64,000 nt of DNA from Opisthocomus hoazin (lineage: Eukaryota; Chordata; Aves; Opisthocomiformes; Opisthocomidae), in NCBI RefSeq assembly GCF_030867145.1, contig NC_134418.1, positions 864,802-928,801 of the forward strand, given 5' to 3'. This document shows positions 26,201 to 33,460 of this stretch, in pieces (the first letter of the stretch is position 1; every line of letters begins with the position of its first letter). The notes under the pieces are model-generated. The model saw only the letters and a program-made list of their open reading frames with translations, was not told where the DNA came from and did not search any database. A program made the translations under genes and the position numbers.

Positions 26201-29200
26201 AGGGACGAAAGGACACGTAGCCTCTGAATTTCAGATCGCTTTTTCTTCCAGAGGACTGCTCTGAGCGTGCACCTGAGCTGCAGTCTGACTCTGCAGCAGG
26301 AAAGTTCATCTCGCCTTGGCCTGAAAGGTCTGCTGCGAGGATCCCCGAATCCCAGCACGGTGGGGTTGGCAGGGACCTCTGGGGTCCCCCAGCCCCAGCC
26401 CCCTGCCCAAGCAGGGCCACCCAGAGCAGGCTGCACAGCACCACGTCCAGGCAGGTCTGGAATATCTCCAGAGAAGGAGACTCCACAGCCTCCCTGGGCA
26501 GCCTGGGCCAGGGCTCCATCACCCTCGGAGCGAAAAGGATGCTCTGGAGATGTTGGGGTTTTGGTAGCCTTCCTGCGAGCGAGCGCAGAAACACGCAGGA
26601 GCGTTCAGGGCATCGGCCCAGCGCTTCCGATAGACGTAAATTTTGTCTGTTCCCCCGCTGTGTTTTTGAGAAATGCTTTGGGTTGCTGAATTAAACCTGC
26701 TTACTTAAGCCCTGAGAATGAAAACTCTTCCACGTGAGACTGAAGGCCTGAAAAGTCGCTGCTTTTTTCTCCCCTTGCGCCCGCTTCGGCGTGCGGATGC
26801 TCTCCGTTAGCGCCCTGCGGATGGGGGGGGGGGGGGCACTGGGCAGACGGTGAGCTTTGGTACATTCACGTTTTCACACTTCCTAGGATGAAGAGCTGTT
26901 CCCATTTAACCTGGATGAATTTGTGACTGTGGATGAGGTCGTCGAGGAGATCAAGTCTCCTGTTAAAACACGGCGAAATCCGCTGAGGGGAAAGAGAAAA
27001 GAAGGCGCTAAAAGCCCCTCCTCTTCGGAGCCTGGTTCCAAGAGAAGGAAGGAGAAGAGCTCCGTGGCGTGCATCGCCGAGAGCGAGCTCTCTTTTGTCA
27101 CCTTGGACGAGATCGGTGAGGAGGAGGACGTGACCGCCCAGCTGATGGGAGTCGCCAACCTAGAAGCGCTCAGTGACCCGCAGGGCCTGGTGGTGGTGGA
27201 TGAGGTGACTGAAGAGGAGGAACTGATGTCAGAAGCGGTGAAGGACCCGCAGTCCCTTGTCACTCTGGACGAGCTGTCTGAGCAGGAGGAGCTGGCTTCG
27301 CAGAAAGATGTCCCCAGGTCAGTTTTTGAGGAGCAGGATTTGAAAGCCGAACCCTTGGTAACGGTGGATGAAATCGGGGTCGTAGAAGAGCTGCCCCTCA
27401 ACGAGCCGACGGGCTTGAGTGTCAAGGAGGAGGAGAAGGAGGCTGTGGAGGATGCCAGAGAGTTCGGTTCCTCTCAGGTGCCCGATGATCCCAGCGCGTT
27501 GGTGACGGTGGATGAGCTCCCAGAGGACAACGAAGATAACCCTCTAGTGACTTTGGACGAAGTTAACGAAGATGAAGATGATTTTCTGGCCGATTACAAT
27601 CGTATGAAGGAAGATCTAAACTTTGTTACAGTAGATGAAGTTGGAGAGGAAGATGAGGAAGAAGAAAACACTTTCCCAGGGAAAAATCTGGACGAGGGTG
27701 AAGACGATGAAGACATCGTTGCTGTTGCAGGACCAGAAGAAGAAAATGCTGCCGGTGCAGGACCAGAAGAGGAGGATATTGTGGCTGTCGCAGGACCAGA
27801 AGAAATGGAAATTCTAGGAGATACGAGTCCAGAAGAAGAAATGGCTGCGCTCTCAAAGTCAAAAGGTAAGGAACCGTCCGTAGCTTCCAGAGGGGACGTG
27901 GAAAATCAGATGCCTTGCAGCCAGTGCCCAGGGAATGCCCAGAGAGACCCTTGGAGCGCACAGAGGAAGCTGCAAAACCCAAAGTCTCTGGGGAAGCTGG
28001 TGAAAGAGATTCTGGGGGGAAAAACCAGGAGATGGAGAGTGAACAGCAGCCCGCAGGTGGGATGGTTTATTAATAATTTTTACAGCACATCTTTCTCCTG
28101 ACGTAACGTTAAGCAGCGTGTTGATTGGAAATGTTCCTCTGGTGTTTATGATGGCTAAAATTGGGGAAAACATTTCTAGCCTTTAATGCAAGGCCTGGTA
28201 ACCTACTGGACACGGTGCAGATAGCTTATAGACTTTAATTACAGGGCCCAGCTTCGTTAAAACAAGCGAGTCGGATGGAACAGGCACAGAGATACAAAGA
28301 ATGAACAGCTTCCAGGCTGGGTCTGGGGGAAAAACTGTAGAAGAACACGGGTAGCGTGGGATCAGCAAAGGGTTAAGAAGGTCCAGCGCAGAGCCGGGTC
28401 GGGAGGGCTATATATAGCCAGCCCGGAGCCGGGGTTTGGCCGAGGCGTGGGCGAAGGCTCCGCCGGGGCTGTCGGCCAGGATCCAGCCTGCGTTCTGTCC
28501 CTGCTGACTCAGCGCCTTCCGCGCCGGGGTTTGGGGAAGGGTTTGCTCCCGGCTCGCCCGCTGCCTGGCTGGGGCGAGCCGAGTCGTGTGGATGTGCAGG
28601 AGCTGCTTAAACTGGGGTGTTTTAAACTTCAGTTTCTGTGAACGTCAGGAAAGGGGTTGGTTGGCTCTGTGCACACCCAGAACCATTTAAATGTTATATA
28701 TTGTGTTGATCTTGATGCTACAGAAGACAAGCATCCCCGTGATCAATAAAAGCATTTACTGAAAATGCATAATATCTTCGATGTTCTGCTAGAAATTAGA
28801 ATCACAGAATCGCAGGATGGTTTGGGTTGGGAGGGACCTTTAAAGATCTTTTATATAAATACCATGTGCACTGGGAAGGTGCCAACCCACCCAGATAGCT
28901 GTTGTCACCTAACGCAAGGGATATCATAAAATGAGAGAATGGTTTGGGTTGGGAGGGACCTTAAAGCTCATCTAGTTCCAACCCCCCTGCCATGAGCAGG
29001 GACGTCTTCCACCAAGCCCAGGGTGCTCAGAGCTCCATCCAACCTGGCCTTGAACCCTGCCAGGGAGGGGGCAGCCACAGCTTCTCTGGGCTGGGAAAAG
29101 ACCTCTTAAATATCTGTGCCCTTGAGTTGATTTCTGATCTAACCAGCAGTGACAAATCATAATCAATATATTTCATACACAATAAATGAGTGATTTTGGT

Positions 29201-32200
29201 TCCTTTATAGTAAAAACCTCAGGCAAAGGAGTGGGACTGAGGAAAGGACTAGTTCCTCCTGAACGGGAGGAGTGGAAAACTGGGAAGGAGAGGTTAAAGC
29301 AGGTAAAATCGAGGCTTAAAACCCGATTCCGACAGCGAAATAGGAAACGGCTTCTCGGCTGCCCCCGGCCCGCAGCTGGCAGGGTGCTGGGACACGCTGG
29401 GACGCGGGACGCGGAGGGAAAGCGGGGTTTTGGTGCGTGACGTCCCCCGCCAGCCGGACAGCGTGGAGAGTTCAGAGCCCAAACGCCTGGTTTGTCCTGC
29501 GACAGCCCCTGTTCCAGGTGCTCCGGGGAAGGACCAGCCCGGGCAGCGCGCGGAAGGGCAGGGCCCGTGGCAGCTCCCCGCGGTCTGACCTTCTCCTGTG
29601 GCCTCTCTAGGTCCACCGGGACCGGGAGACAAGGAACCGGAGCCGAAGCAGAAGAAAGCGGCTTCCTCGGACGGGTCAAAGACGCAGAGAACTCCAAAAG
29701 GTAAAGGCAGCACAGCCCACCCCGGGTGCTCCCTGCCCGTCGTGCTGGGAGACGGCTTTCTCACCCCTTTCACAGAATCACAGAATCACAGAATAGTAGG
29801 GGTTGGAAGGGACCTCTGTGGGTCATCTAGTCCAACCCCCCTGCCGAAGCAGGGTCACCTACAGCAGGCTGCACAGGATCTTGTCCAGGCAGGTCTTGAA
29901 TATCTCCAGAGAAGGAGACTCCACAGCCTCCCTGGGCAGCCTGGGCCAGGGCTCCGTCACCCTCAGAGGGAAGAAGTTCTTCCTCATGTTCAGACGGAAC
30001 TTCCTGTGCCTCAGTTTGTGCCCATTGCCCCTTGTCCTGTCACTGGGCACCACTGAAAAGAGCTTGGCCCCATCCTCCTGACACCCACCCTGCAGATATT
30101 TGTAGGCATTTATAAGGTCCCCTCGCAGCCTTCTCTTCTTCAGGCTGAACAAGCCCAGTTCCCTCAACCTCTCCTCGTAGCGGAGATGCTCCAGTCCCCT
30201 CATCATCCTTGTAGCCCTCCGCTGGACTCTCTCCAGTAGCTCTTCATCCTTCTTGAACTGGGGAGCCCAGAACTGGACACGTCTTTGGAGACGCCTCCTT
30301 TGCCTCGGGGCCACTTTTCATTCCGAGGCCGTGTGGCCTGTCCTCTGTGTTCTTACCCCGGCTCCTGCAGACTTCTGCTGTTGGAATTTGAAGTTCCTTT
30401 TGCCTAAAATTGAATTTACGAGTACAGGCTACTTTATTTACAGAATCATAGAATCATGCAGGTTGGAAAAGACCTTGAAGATGGCCAAGTGCAGCCGTAA
30501 ACCCAACACGGCCAAGTCCACCACTGAAGCAGGTCCCTAAGCGCCACGTCTGCCCATCCTTTAAATACCTCCAGGCGTGGTGACTCAGGTTTATATATGT
30601 AAAAAATCAGCATGGTGCAGTGTGGTATCTACCTGCTGTTCTGATCCTGGGACAGATTTTATTACCAACAACTTCTTGATGTGTCGAGATGAGGGAACTG
30701 CTGATGTGGCTTCAAGATGTGTGCCTATTTTTATATATATTCCAAGACCCACATCTAAAATAATTTCATCTAAAACCACTCACAACGCTTGCACTGTGAA
30801 AGAAGTCGCTAGGAAAGCGTGGATCCTGGCTTGGCAGCGTGCTCCGTGGCGGAAAACGCTCGCGTAGCGCTGTGGGACGGAGGTTGAACTTGGCAAAAAG
30901 TTGTGTATAAAATATTCTGGAGGCCCAGAGGTGCCGAGGCAGTTGTGGTGAGCTTCGGCTCCAGAGGGCTGGTTGCCCTGTCGCGGAGCAGCGCGTGTCC
31001 TCTGCCCATCGCAGCGGGGCAGGTGACCGGCTCGGATGAGAAGCCGGATTTTTGGAGTCCTGAAAAAATGTGACTCACTGCCTGCTGGTAGCAACACATT
31101 GAGCAGAGCTGGCTAAAGGAATTGATTTTATTTTTTTAAGGCTGTGTTTTGCTAGCGGGGTGTTTCAGAGCTGCGTGTCGTTAGCGTTCACTGTCTCTGC
31201 AGGTTTGGATTACCTCGTCCCGAAGGCCGGCTTCTTCTGCCAGATCTGCTCGCTGTTCTACGCCGACGAAATAGCCGTGAAAAACCACTGCAGGACGCTG
31301 CTTCACCAGCAGAACATGGAGGTAATCCCAGAATCACAGAATCCCAGCATGGTGGGGTTGGAAGGGACCTCTGGGGTCCCCCAGCCCAACCCCGTGCCCA
31401 AGCAGGGTCACCCAGAGCAGGGGGCACAGCACCGCGGCCAGGGGGGCTGGAATATCTCCAGAGAAGGAGACTCCACAGCCTCCCTGGGCAGCCTGGGCCA
31501 GGGCTCCGTCACCCTCAGAGGGAAGAAGTTCTTCCTCATCTTCAGCTGGAGCTTCCTCGGCTTCAGTTTGTGCCCATTGCCCCTTGTCCTGTCGCTGGGC
31601 ACCACTGGAAAGAGTCTGGCCCCATAATGCTGGGGCCTCTCCCAACACAGAATCACAGAATAGTAGGGGTTGGAAGGGACCTCTGTGGGTCACCCAGTCC
31701 AACCCTCCTGCTGAAGCAGGGTCACCTACAGCAGGCTGCACAGGACCTTGTCCAGGCAGGTCTGGAATATCTCCAGAGAAGGAGACTCCACAGCCTCCCT
31801 GGGCAGCCTGGGCCAGGGCTCCGGCACCCTCAGAGGGAGGAAGTTCTTCCTCGGGTTCAGACAGAACTTCCTGTTCATGAGGCTGAAAAGAATATTGTTC
31901 TGAAAATATTTGCTTTAAGGACTGCCAGTGATTCCCTAGCGGCACAGGGAGCTCGTGCACTCATACTCCAGGAGGTTTTGGTTTCAAACTGGGACGCAGA
32001 CACCGTGAAGTCCGCCGTCCCCTGCGTAAAGCCTTCCTTAGCGAGGAGGGCGTGGGGGTAGCTGTTGTCTCCCCTTCATTTTTAAGAAGCGGTTTTTAAC
32101 AAGGCCGTGCCCGAAAGCAGGGCTTGGCCGGATTTCCCGGCCTTGCTGTGCGAGGGGAAGAGACCTGGGAAGAGGCTGAGCGACGCAGACCTCGAGGCGG

Positions 32201-33219
32201 CCGCGGTAAACCCGGATATCGGCCGTACGATTCCCGCCCCGGCGCGGGTGCCCGTCACCGGGGGAGCCCCCGGTGCCCAGTGTTTTGCCACCGTTCCGCT
32301 CAGGGGCTTCACCGCTCGGTGGCTCGGTCTGCGCCCGTTTGGGGGCGAAACTTGGGGGTTTTGGTGCGAATCGCGTCGCCGGTATCAGGAGCAGGCTGGC
32401 TTTTGGGCAACGGGTTTGTGAAACCTGCAGTGTTCTCAGAGCACGATCTCTGTGGACAGCAAGGTGGCCATGAGCCAGCAGCGTGCCCTGGGGGACCAGA
32501 AGGGCGATGGGATCCTGGGGTGCATCACGAGGAGTGTGGGCAGCAGGACGAGGGAGGGTCTCCTCCCCCTCTGCTCTGCCCTGGGGAGGCCCCATCTGCA
32601 GTGCTGGGTCCAGTGCTGGGCTCCCCAGTTCAAGAAAGATGAGGAGCTGCTGGAGAGAGTCCAGCACAGGGCTGCGAGGATGAGGAGGGGACTGGAGCAT
32701 CTCTGCTGCGAGGAGAGGCTGAGGGAGCTGGGCTTGTTCAGCCTGGAGAAGAGAAGGCTGCGAGGGGACCTTCGAAATGCCTCTAAATATCTGCAGGGTG
32801 GGTGTCAGGAGGACGGGGCCAGACTCTTCCCAGTGGTGCCCAGCGACAGGACAAGGGGCACCGGGCACAAACTGGAGCAGAGGAAGCTGCAGCTGAACCC
32901 GAGGAAGAACTTCTTCCCTCTGAGGGTGACAGAGCCCTGGCCCAGGCTGCCCAGGGAGGCTGTGGAGTCTCCTTCTCTGGAGATATTCCAGCCCCCCTGG
33001 CCGCGGTGCTGTGCCCCCTGCTCTGGGTGACCCTGCTTGGGCAGGGGGCTGGGCTGGGGGACCCCAGAGGGCCCTTCTGACCCTGCCACTCTGGGTTTCT
33101 GTGATCTCGACACGGGCTGAGGAATAACGCAGCGGTGTCTTGTCGCTCTCTTCCTGCAGAAGTTCATGGCGAAGCAGGCGGAGGAGGAGACCGACGGGGA
33201 GGAGCCGAGTTCGAGGTGA
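1935..33219 (+). CDS. ZNF638: ZNF638 (NP220), partial: 3' part of the gene, about 24 coding exons, stop at 33217-33219
   Basis: This is a nuclear, nucleic-acid-binding protein of the matrin-3 family. In mammals it binds C-rich double-stranded DNA, acts as an adipogenesis and splicing cofactor, and recruits the HUSH silencing complex to unintegrated retroviral DNA. Seen here in order are an RS-rich exon, three RRM-like units, a long Ala/Glu/Pro-rich exon, an acidic exon with eight LVTVDEV-like repeats (a hallmark of NP220), and a CxxC...HxxxxxH matrin zinc finger followed by a short acidic tail and stop. Splice phases join cleanly from 1935 to 24769 and from 26887 to the stop; the segment 25647-26327 does not fully resolve. 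About 1,600 codons are visible against nearly 2,000 in human, so the N-terminus lies left of the window. The gene identity is very secure; individual small exons are less so. Confidence 0.93.
2630..2812 (+). mobile_element. CR1 LINE, truncated 3' end
   Basis: Begins in CTGCCCAGGGAGGCTGTGG and runs to a tail of ATTCTGTG repeats. Confidence 0.88.
2937..3195 (-). mobile_element. CR1 LINE, 3' end (different subfamily)
   Basis: Reverse-complement CR1 tail (GAATGGTTTGGGTTAGAAGG), then AACCCCCCTGCCATGAGCAG and TTCTTCCTAATCTCTAATCT. Confidence 0.85.
3926..4633 (+). mobile_element. CR1 LINE, 3' 700 bp with C-terminal RT reading frame
   Basis: The reading frame 3930-4556 encodes the CR1 C-terminal region ([33 protein letters not shown]) almost intact. 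The element ends in an ATTCTGTG repeat tail and lies just before the ZNF638 exon at 4841. Confidence 0.93.
4841..5178 (+). CDS. ZNF638: ZNF638 exon, linker before the first RRM
   Basis: Acceptor CTCACAG, donor AGG|GTGAGT. It starts [21 protein letters not shown], which looks folded. It continues as a basic Ser/Thr/Lys-rich linker ([12 protein letters not shown]) and ends with a Glu run ([11 protein letters not shown]). It enters in phase 1 and leaves in phase 0, joining the RRM exon at 6448. A CR1 copy lies just upstream and another in the following intron. Confidence 0.88.
5868..6246 (+). mobile_element. CR1 LINE, 3' end
   Basis: Contains [20 protein letters not shown] and a tail of GATTCTGTG repeats. 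It ends about 200 bp before the first RRM exon. Confidence 0.92.
6448..6594 (+). CDS. ZNF638: ZNF638 exon, first RRM, N-terminal half
   Basis: Phase 0/0 exon of 49 codons. It contains the beta1/RNP2-like segment [17 protein letters not shown] and the helix plus beta2 segment [14 protein letters not shown] of a matrin-3/PTB-type RRM. Donor GAG|GTGAGT. Confidence 0.93.
6960..7091 (+). CDS. ZNF638: ZNF638 exon, first RRM, C-terminal half
   Basis: Phase 0/0 exon of 44 codons that begins [17 protein letters not shown] (the beta3/RNP1-equivalent strand and second helix) and ends with the beta4 strand [15 protein letters not shown]. Flanked by TTCTAG and CAG|GTGAGC. Confidence 0.93.
7451..7509 (+). 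CDS. ZNF638: ZNF638 small exon, basic linker
   Basis: Short Lys-rich exon ([20 protein letters not shown]) after the first RRM. Acceptor TTCCAG, donor AAA|GTAAGT. It ends in phase 2 and joins the exon at 7678. Confidence 0.75.
7678..7715 (+). CDS. ZNF638: ZNF638 small exon, basic linker
   Basis: 38 bp exon ([12 protein letters not shown]) between ATAATAG and ACAG|GTAAGC. It ends in phase 1 and joins directly to 8886 without a frame problem. Confidence 0.65.
8886..8957 (+). CDS. ZNF638: ZNF638 small exon, Lys-rich linker
   Basis: 72 bp exon in phase 1/1 ([20 protein letters not shown]), flanked by ACACAG and CGG|GTAAGG. Composition and phase fit the linker between the first and second RRM. 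Confidence 0.75.
9062..9595 (+). mobile_element. CR1 LINE, 3' end lacking its tail
   Basis: CR1 C-terminal frame ([18 protein letters not shown]). The copy stops at CCCCAGAGGTCCCTGAC without the ATTCTGTG tail. Confidence 0.9.
9974..10141 (+). CDS. ZNF638: ZNF638 exon, acidic linker
   Basis: 168 bp exon in phase 1/1, rich in Glu, Ala and Pro ([18 protein letters not shown] at its start). Acceptor CTGCCAG, donor CTG|GTACGC. Confidence 0.82.
10241..10282 (+). CDS. ZNF638: ZNF638 small exon
   Basis: 42 bp exon after a strong polypyrimidine tract and CAG. It reads [14 protein letters not shown] in phase 1/1. Donor TGG|GTGAGT. Confidence 0.7.
11291..11343 (+). CDS. ZNF638: ZNF638 small exon
   Basis: 53 bp Ala/Glu-rich exon ([18 protein letters not shown]) after TTTTTTTCAG. 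It enters in phase 1 and leaves in phase 0, which sets the frame for the second RRM. Donor AAG|GTGGGT. Confidence 0.75.
11961..12092 (+). CDS. ZNF638: ZNF638 exon, second RRM, N-terminal half
   Basis: 44 codons in phase 0/0. [18 protein letters not shown] is the beta1/RNP2-like strand and first helix; [16 protein letters not shown] carries the loop and beta2. It has the same exon split as the first RRM. Confidence 0.93.
12248..12376 (+). CDS. ZNF638: ZNF638 exon, second RRM, C-terminal half
   Basis: 43 codons in phase 0/0, starting [17 protein letters not shown] (beta3 and second helix) and ending [11 protein letters not shown]. Acceptor TTCAAAG, donor GAA|GTAAGT. Confidence 0.92.
12710..12751 (+). 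CDS. ZNF638: ZNF638 small exon between second and third RRM
   Basis: 14-codon phase 0/0 exon ([14 protein letters not shown]), flanked by CTTAAAG and AAG|GTAAGT. Confidence 0.85.
13033..13861 (+). mobile_element. CR1 LINE, 830 bp 3' portion
   Basis: Starts in the [22 protein letters not shown] region and extends to a tail of three ATTCTGTG units. It lies between ZNF638 exons 12710 and 14810. The C-terminal frame carries at least one shift near 13540. Confidence 0.92.
14810..14950 (+). CDS. ZNF638: ZNF638 exon, third RRM-like unit, N-terminal half
   Basis: 47 codons in phase 0/0. [17 protein letters not shown] is a clear beta1/RNP2-type start and [15 protein letters not shown] the beta2 strand. 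It is followed by the same beta3 split as the other two RRMs. Acceptor TTCTTTAG, donor AAG|GTCAGT. Confidence 0.92.
15825..16140 (-). mobile_element. CR1 LINE, 3' end
   Basis: Reverse-complement copy from tail (CAGAATCCCAGCATGGTGGG) to CTGCAGATATTTATAAA, about 120 bp upstream of the third RRM's second exon. Confidence 0.92.
16259..16384 (+). CDS. ZNF638: ZNF638 exon, third RRM-like unit, C-terminal half
   Basis: 42 codons in phase 0/0: [20 protein letters not shown] (beta3 and helix) and [15 protein letters not shown] minus-strand CR1 ends about 120 bp upstream of the acceptor CTGCCAG. Confidence 0.92.
16935..17005 (+). mobile_element. CR1 LINE tail fragment
   Basis: Only the last 70 bp (GGACTAGATGACCCCCAGAG) and the ATTCTGTG tail. 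Part of a 396 bp tandem duplication. Confidence 0.8.
17006..17622 (+). repeat. 396 bp tandem duplication including a CR1 3' end
   Basis: GGGAGCTTGGTGCCTGTTGC recurs at 17006 and 17402, and the flank ending GTGATTACTTATATGAATTC recurs with the same 396 bp offset. The copies differ by only a few bases. Confidence 0.9.
17222..17402 (+). mobile_element. CR1 LINE 3' end
   Basis: From ACAGGCTGCCCAGGGAGGCT to the ATTCTGTG tail, flanked by duplicated unique sequence on both sides. Confidence 0.88.
17622..17792 (+). mobile_element. CR1 LINE 3' end
   Basis: From CCCAGGCTGCCCAGGGAGG to CTATTCTGTGATTCTGTG; it follows the second duplicated flank. Confidence 0.86.
18466..18797 (-). mobile_element. CR1 LINE, 3' end
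   Basis: Tail (CACAGAATCACAGAATCACA) at left, through to CCCTGCAGATATTGG. Confidence 0.92.
19390..19589 (+). mobile_element. CR1 LINE, 3' end (inverted pair, left arm)
   Basis: From CCCTCTGAGGGTGCCGGAGC to the ATTCTGTG tail. It faces the minus-strand copy at 19608. Confidence 0.9.
19608..20031 (-). mobile_element. CR1 LINE, 3' end (inverted pair, right arm)
   Basis: From the tail (CAGAGTCCCAGAATACCAGC) to CTCGCAGCAGAGATGCTCCC. The two CR1 3' tails are about 20 bp apart. Confidence 0.92.
20532..20581 (+). CDS. ZNF638: ZNF638 small exon
   Basis: 50 bp exon ([16 protein letters not shown]) between CTTTCAG and AAG|GTATGG. It leaves in phase 2, and its last two bases complete a Ser codon with the exon at 22710. 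Confidence 0.8.
20582..21836. other. ZNF638 intron, no feature recognised
   Basis: Unique AT-richer sequence between an exon and a CR1 copy; I found no coding or repeat signal. Confidence 0.5.
21837..22622 (-). mobile_element. CR1 LINE, 790 bp 3' portion
   Basis: The minus frame 22493 to 21858 encodes an uninterrupted C-terminal CR1 segment of about 210 codons ([38 protein letters not shown]). It ends about 90 bp before the ZNF638 long exon. Confidence 0.93.
22710..24102 (+). CDS. ZNF638: ZNF638 long low-complexity exon
   Basis: 1,393 bp exon with 464 full codons and no stop. It is rich in Ala, Glu, Pro and Val, with acidic stretches ([18 protein letters not shown]) and a more basic Ser-rich end ([15 protein letters not shown]). 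No fold is recognisable; it is likely disordered and fits the long central exon of this family. It starts after GCATTTAG, ends AAG|GTGAGG and leaves in phase 0. A CR1 copy ends about 90 bp upstream. Confidence 0.9.
24710..24769 (+). CDS. ZNF638: ZNF638 small exon
   Basis: 20-codon phase 0/0 exon ([20 protein letters not shown]) between TTTGCAG and GAG|GTGAGG. Confidence 0.8.
25190..25530 (+). mobile_element. CR1 LINE, 3' end
   Basis: From CTACAAATATCTGCAGGGTG to GGGATTCTGTGATTCTGTA. Confidence 0.92.
25647..25734 (+). CDS. ZNF638: Probable ZNF638 exon (start uncertain)
   Basis: Frame 0 reads [19 protein letters not shown] after a basic run, and ends at a good donor (CCAG|GTAAGC). A stop at 25644-25646 means the acceptor must be CTTAG at 25646 or later; that acceptor has only a distant pyrimidine tract. 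Entering in phase 0 fits the exon at 24710. The coding character of the second half is convincing; the left edge is not. Confidence 0.55.
26252..26327 (+). CDS. ZNF638: Possible ZNF638 exon next to a CR1 insertion
   Basis: After TTTTCTTCCAG, with phase 1 entry, the frame reads [19 protein letters not shown] and then ISPWPE. The only nearby donor (AAAG|GTCTGC) is weak and leaves in phase 2, which does not fit the next exon at 26887 (phase 0). A minus-strand CR1 starts about 15 bp downstream, so the native 3' edge may have been altered, or a small exon is missing from my reading. Confidence 0.4.
26343..26533 (-). mobile_element. CR1 LINE, 3' end
   Basis: CGAATCCCAGCACGGTGGGG to TCCATCACCCTCGGAGC. 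It abuts a candidate ZNF638 exon at 26252. Confidence 0.9.
26887..27865 (+). CDS. ZNF638: ZNF638 acidic repeat exon (LVTVDEV-type repeats)
   Basis: Eight copies of a 13-residue acidic motif are seen, such as [50 protein letters not shown] and [14 protein letters not shown]. They are spaced by variable linkers and include a basic patch ([14 protein letters not shown]) after the first copy. NP220 is known for about nine LVTVDEVIEEEDL repeats linked to DNA binding. The donor AAAAG|GTAAGG at 27866 is strong and leaves in phase 1, which fits 29611. A coding-looking extension lies beyond it (see the entry at 27866). Confidence 0.93.
27866..28054 (+). other. ZNF638: Possible 3' extension of the acidic exon with a frameshift
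   Basis: The frame of the preceding exon stays open to 28101. From about 27909, however, the next frame over reads as typical ZNF638 linker ([20 protein letters not shown], later SEQQPA) and ends at a donor (GCAG|GTGGGA) in phase 1, the phase needed by the exon at 29611. The two frames differ by one base, so either the exon carries a one-base indel (real or an assembly error) or it stops at 27865 and this stretch is a decayed extension. Confidence 0.45.
28799..28850 (-). mobile_element. CR1 tail fragment
   Basis: AATCACAGAATCGCAGGATG followed by GTTTGGGTTGGGAGGGACC only. Confidence 0.75.
28926..29095 (-). mobile_element. CR1 LINE, 3' end
   Basis: GAATGGTTTGGGTTGGGAGG through CAGGGAGGGGGCAGCCACAG, the same subfamily as at 2937. 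Confidence 0.85.
29611..29700 (+). CDS. ZNF638: ZNF638 exon before the zinc finger
   Basis: 90 bp phase 1/1 exon, rich in Pro, Lys and Glu ([20 protein letters not shown]), between CTCTCTAG and AAAG|GTAAAG. Confidence 0.82.
29774..30280 (-). mobile_element. CR1 LINE, 3' end
   Basis: Tail CACAGAATCACAGAATCACA at left; extends to TTGAACTGGGGAGCCCAGAA. The minus frame encodes the C-terminal RT region ([18 protein letters not shown]). Confidence 0.93.
30440..30588 (-). mobile_element. CR1 LINE 3' end, older subfamily
   Basis: AGAATCATAGAATCATGCAG, then GGTTGGAAAAGACCTTGAAG and TTTAAATACCTCCAGGCGTG, typical of older avian CR1 copies. Confidence 0.82.
31203..31321 (+). CDS. ZNF638: ZNF638 exon, matrin-type zinc finger
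   Basis: The exon reads [20 protein letters not shown] and continues to [13 protein letters not shown]. The Cys-x2-Cys and His-x5-His ligands form the C2H2 matrin/U1-C-like finger that closes NP220 and matrin-3. It enters in phase 1 and leaves in phase 0. A minus-strand CR1 begins within about 5 bp of the donor GAG|GTAATC. Confidence 0.95.
31325..31630 (-). mobile_element. CR1 LINE, 3' end
   Basis: Begins 5 bp after the zinc-finger exon donor (CCCAGAATCACAGAATCCCA) and runs to GAAAGAGTCTGGCCCC. Confidence 0.92.
31648..31880 (-). mobile_element. CR1 LINE, 3' end, adjacent to the previous copy
   Basis: Separate tail (ACAGAATCACAGAATAGTAG) and body through ACAGAACTTCCTG. It is closer to the 29774 copy than to its neighbour. 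Confidence 0.9.
32446..33105 (+). mobile_element. CR1 LINE, 660 bp 3' portion
   Basis: Open frame 32452-33030 for the CR1 C-terminus ([18 protein letters not shown]). It ends TGGGTTTCTGTGATC just before the last ZNF638 exon. Confidence 0.92.
33160..33219 (+). CDS. ZNF638: ZNF638 last coding exon and stop
   Basis: After TCCTGCAG the frame reads [19 protein letters not shown] followed by TGA. The short acidic tail directly after the zinc finger matches the family. A plus-strand CR1 ends about 55 bp upstream of the acceptor. Confidence 0.93.
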   Translation, partial: KFMAKQAEEETDGEEPSSR

Positions 33220-33460
33220 TCAGAGGGAAGAACTCCTCTTTCAGTGAATTAAACTTAGGGTCCAGTCGATTTTGTGTATTTTGCTATGAATTAATTTGTA
33301 ATTTTGTTTCGAAACAAGCGTTCATGTTGTATAAATTGGAGCTCGGTACAGACAGACGAACGTACGGTGGCTTGGGTTTGTCTGTCAAACCGCCTGACTG
33401 GGGAGAGACCTCTTTTACACGTGTCAGCGCAAAATAAATGTTCTTACTGTATAGCTGGCA
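33220..33460 (+). terminator. ZNF638: ZNF638 3' UTR with polyadenylation signal
   Basis: AT-rich 3' UTR of about 230 bp with a canonical AATAAA at 33433-33438. Cleavage would be expected around 33450-33465. It is the first AATAAA on this strand after the stop codon, and the sequence becomes GC-rich non-coding right after it. Confidence 0.8.

Noticed and set aside
28447..28641. 64-codon open frame between a TATA-like box and a poly(A) signal
   Set aside because: It starts with GTG, has no domain or homology I recognise, and the nearest ATG is out of frame.
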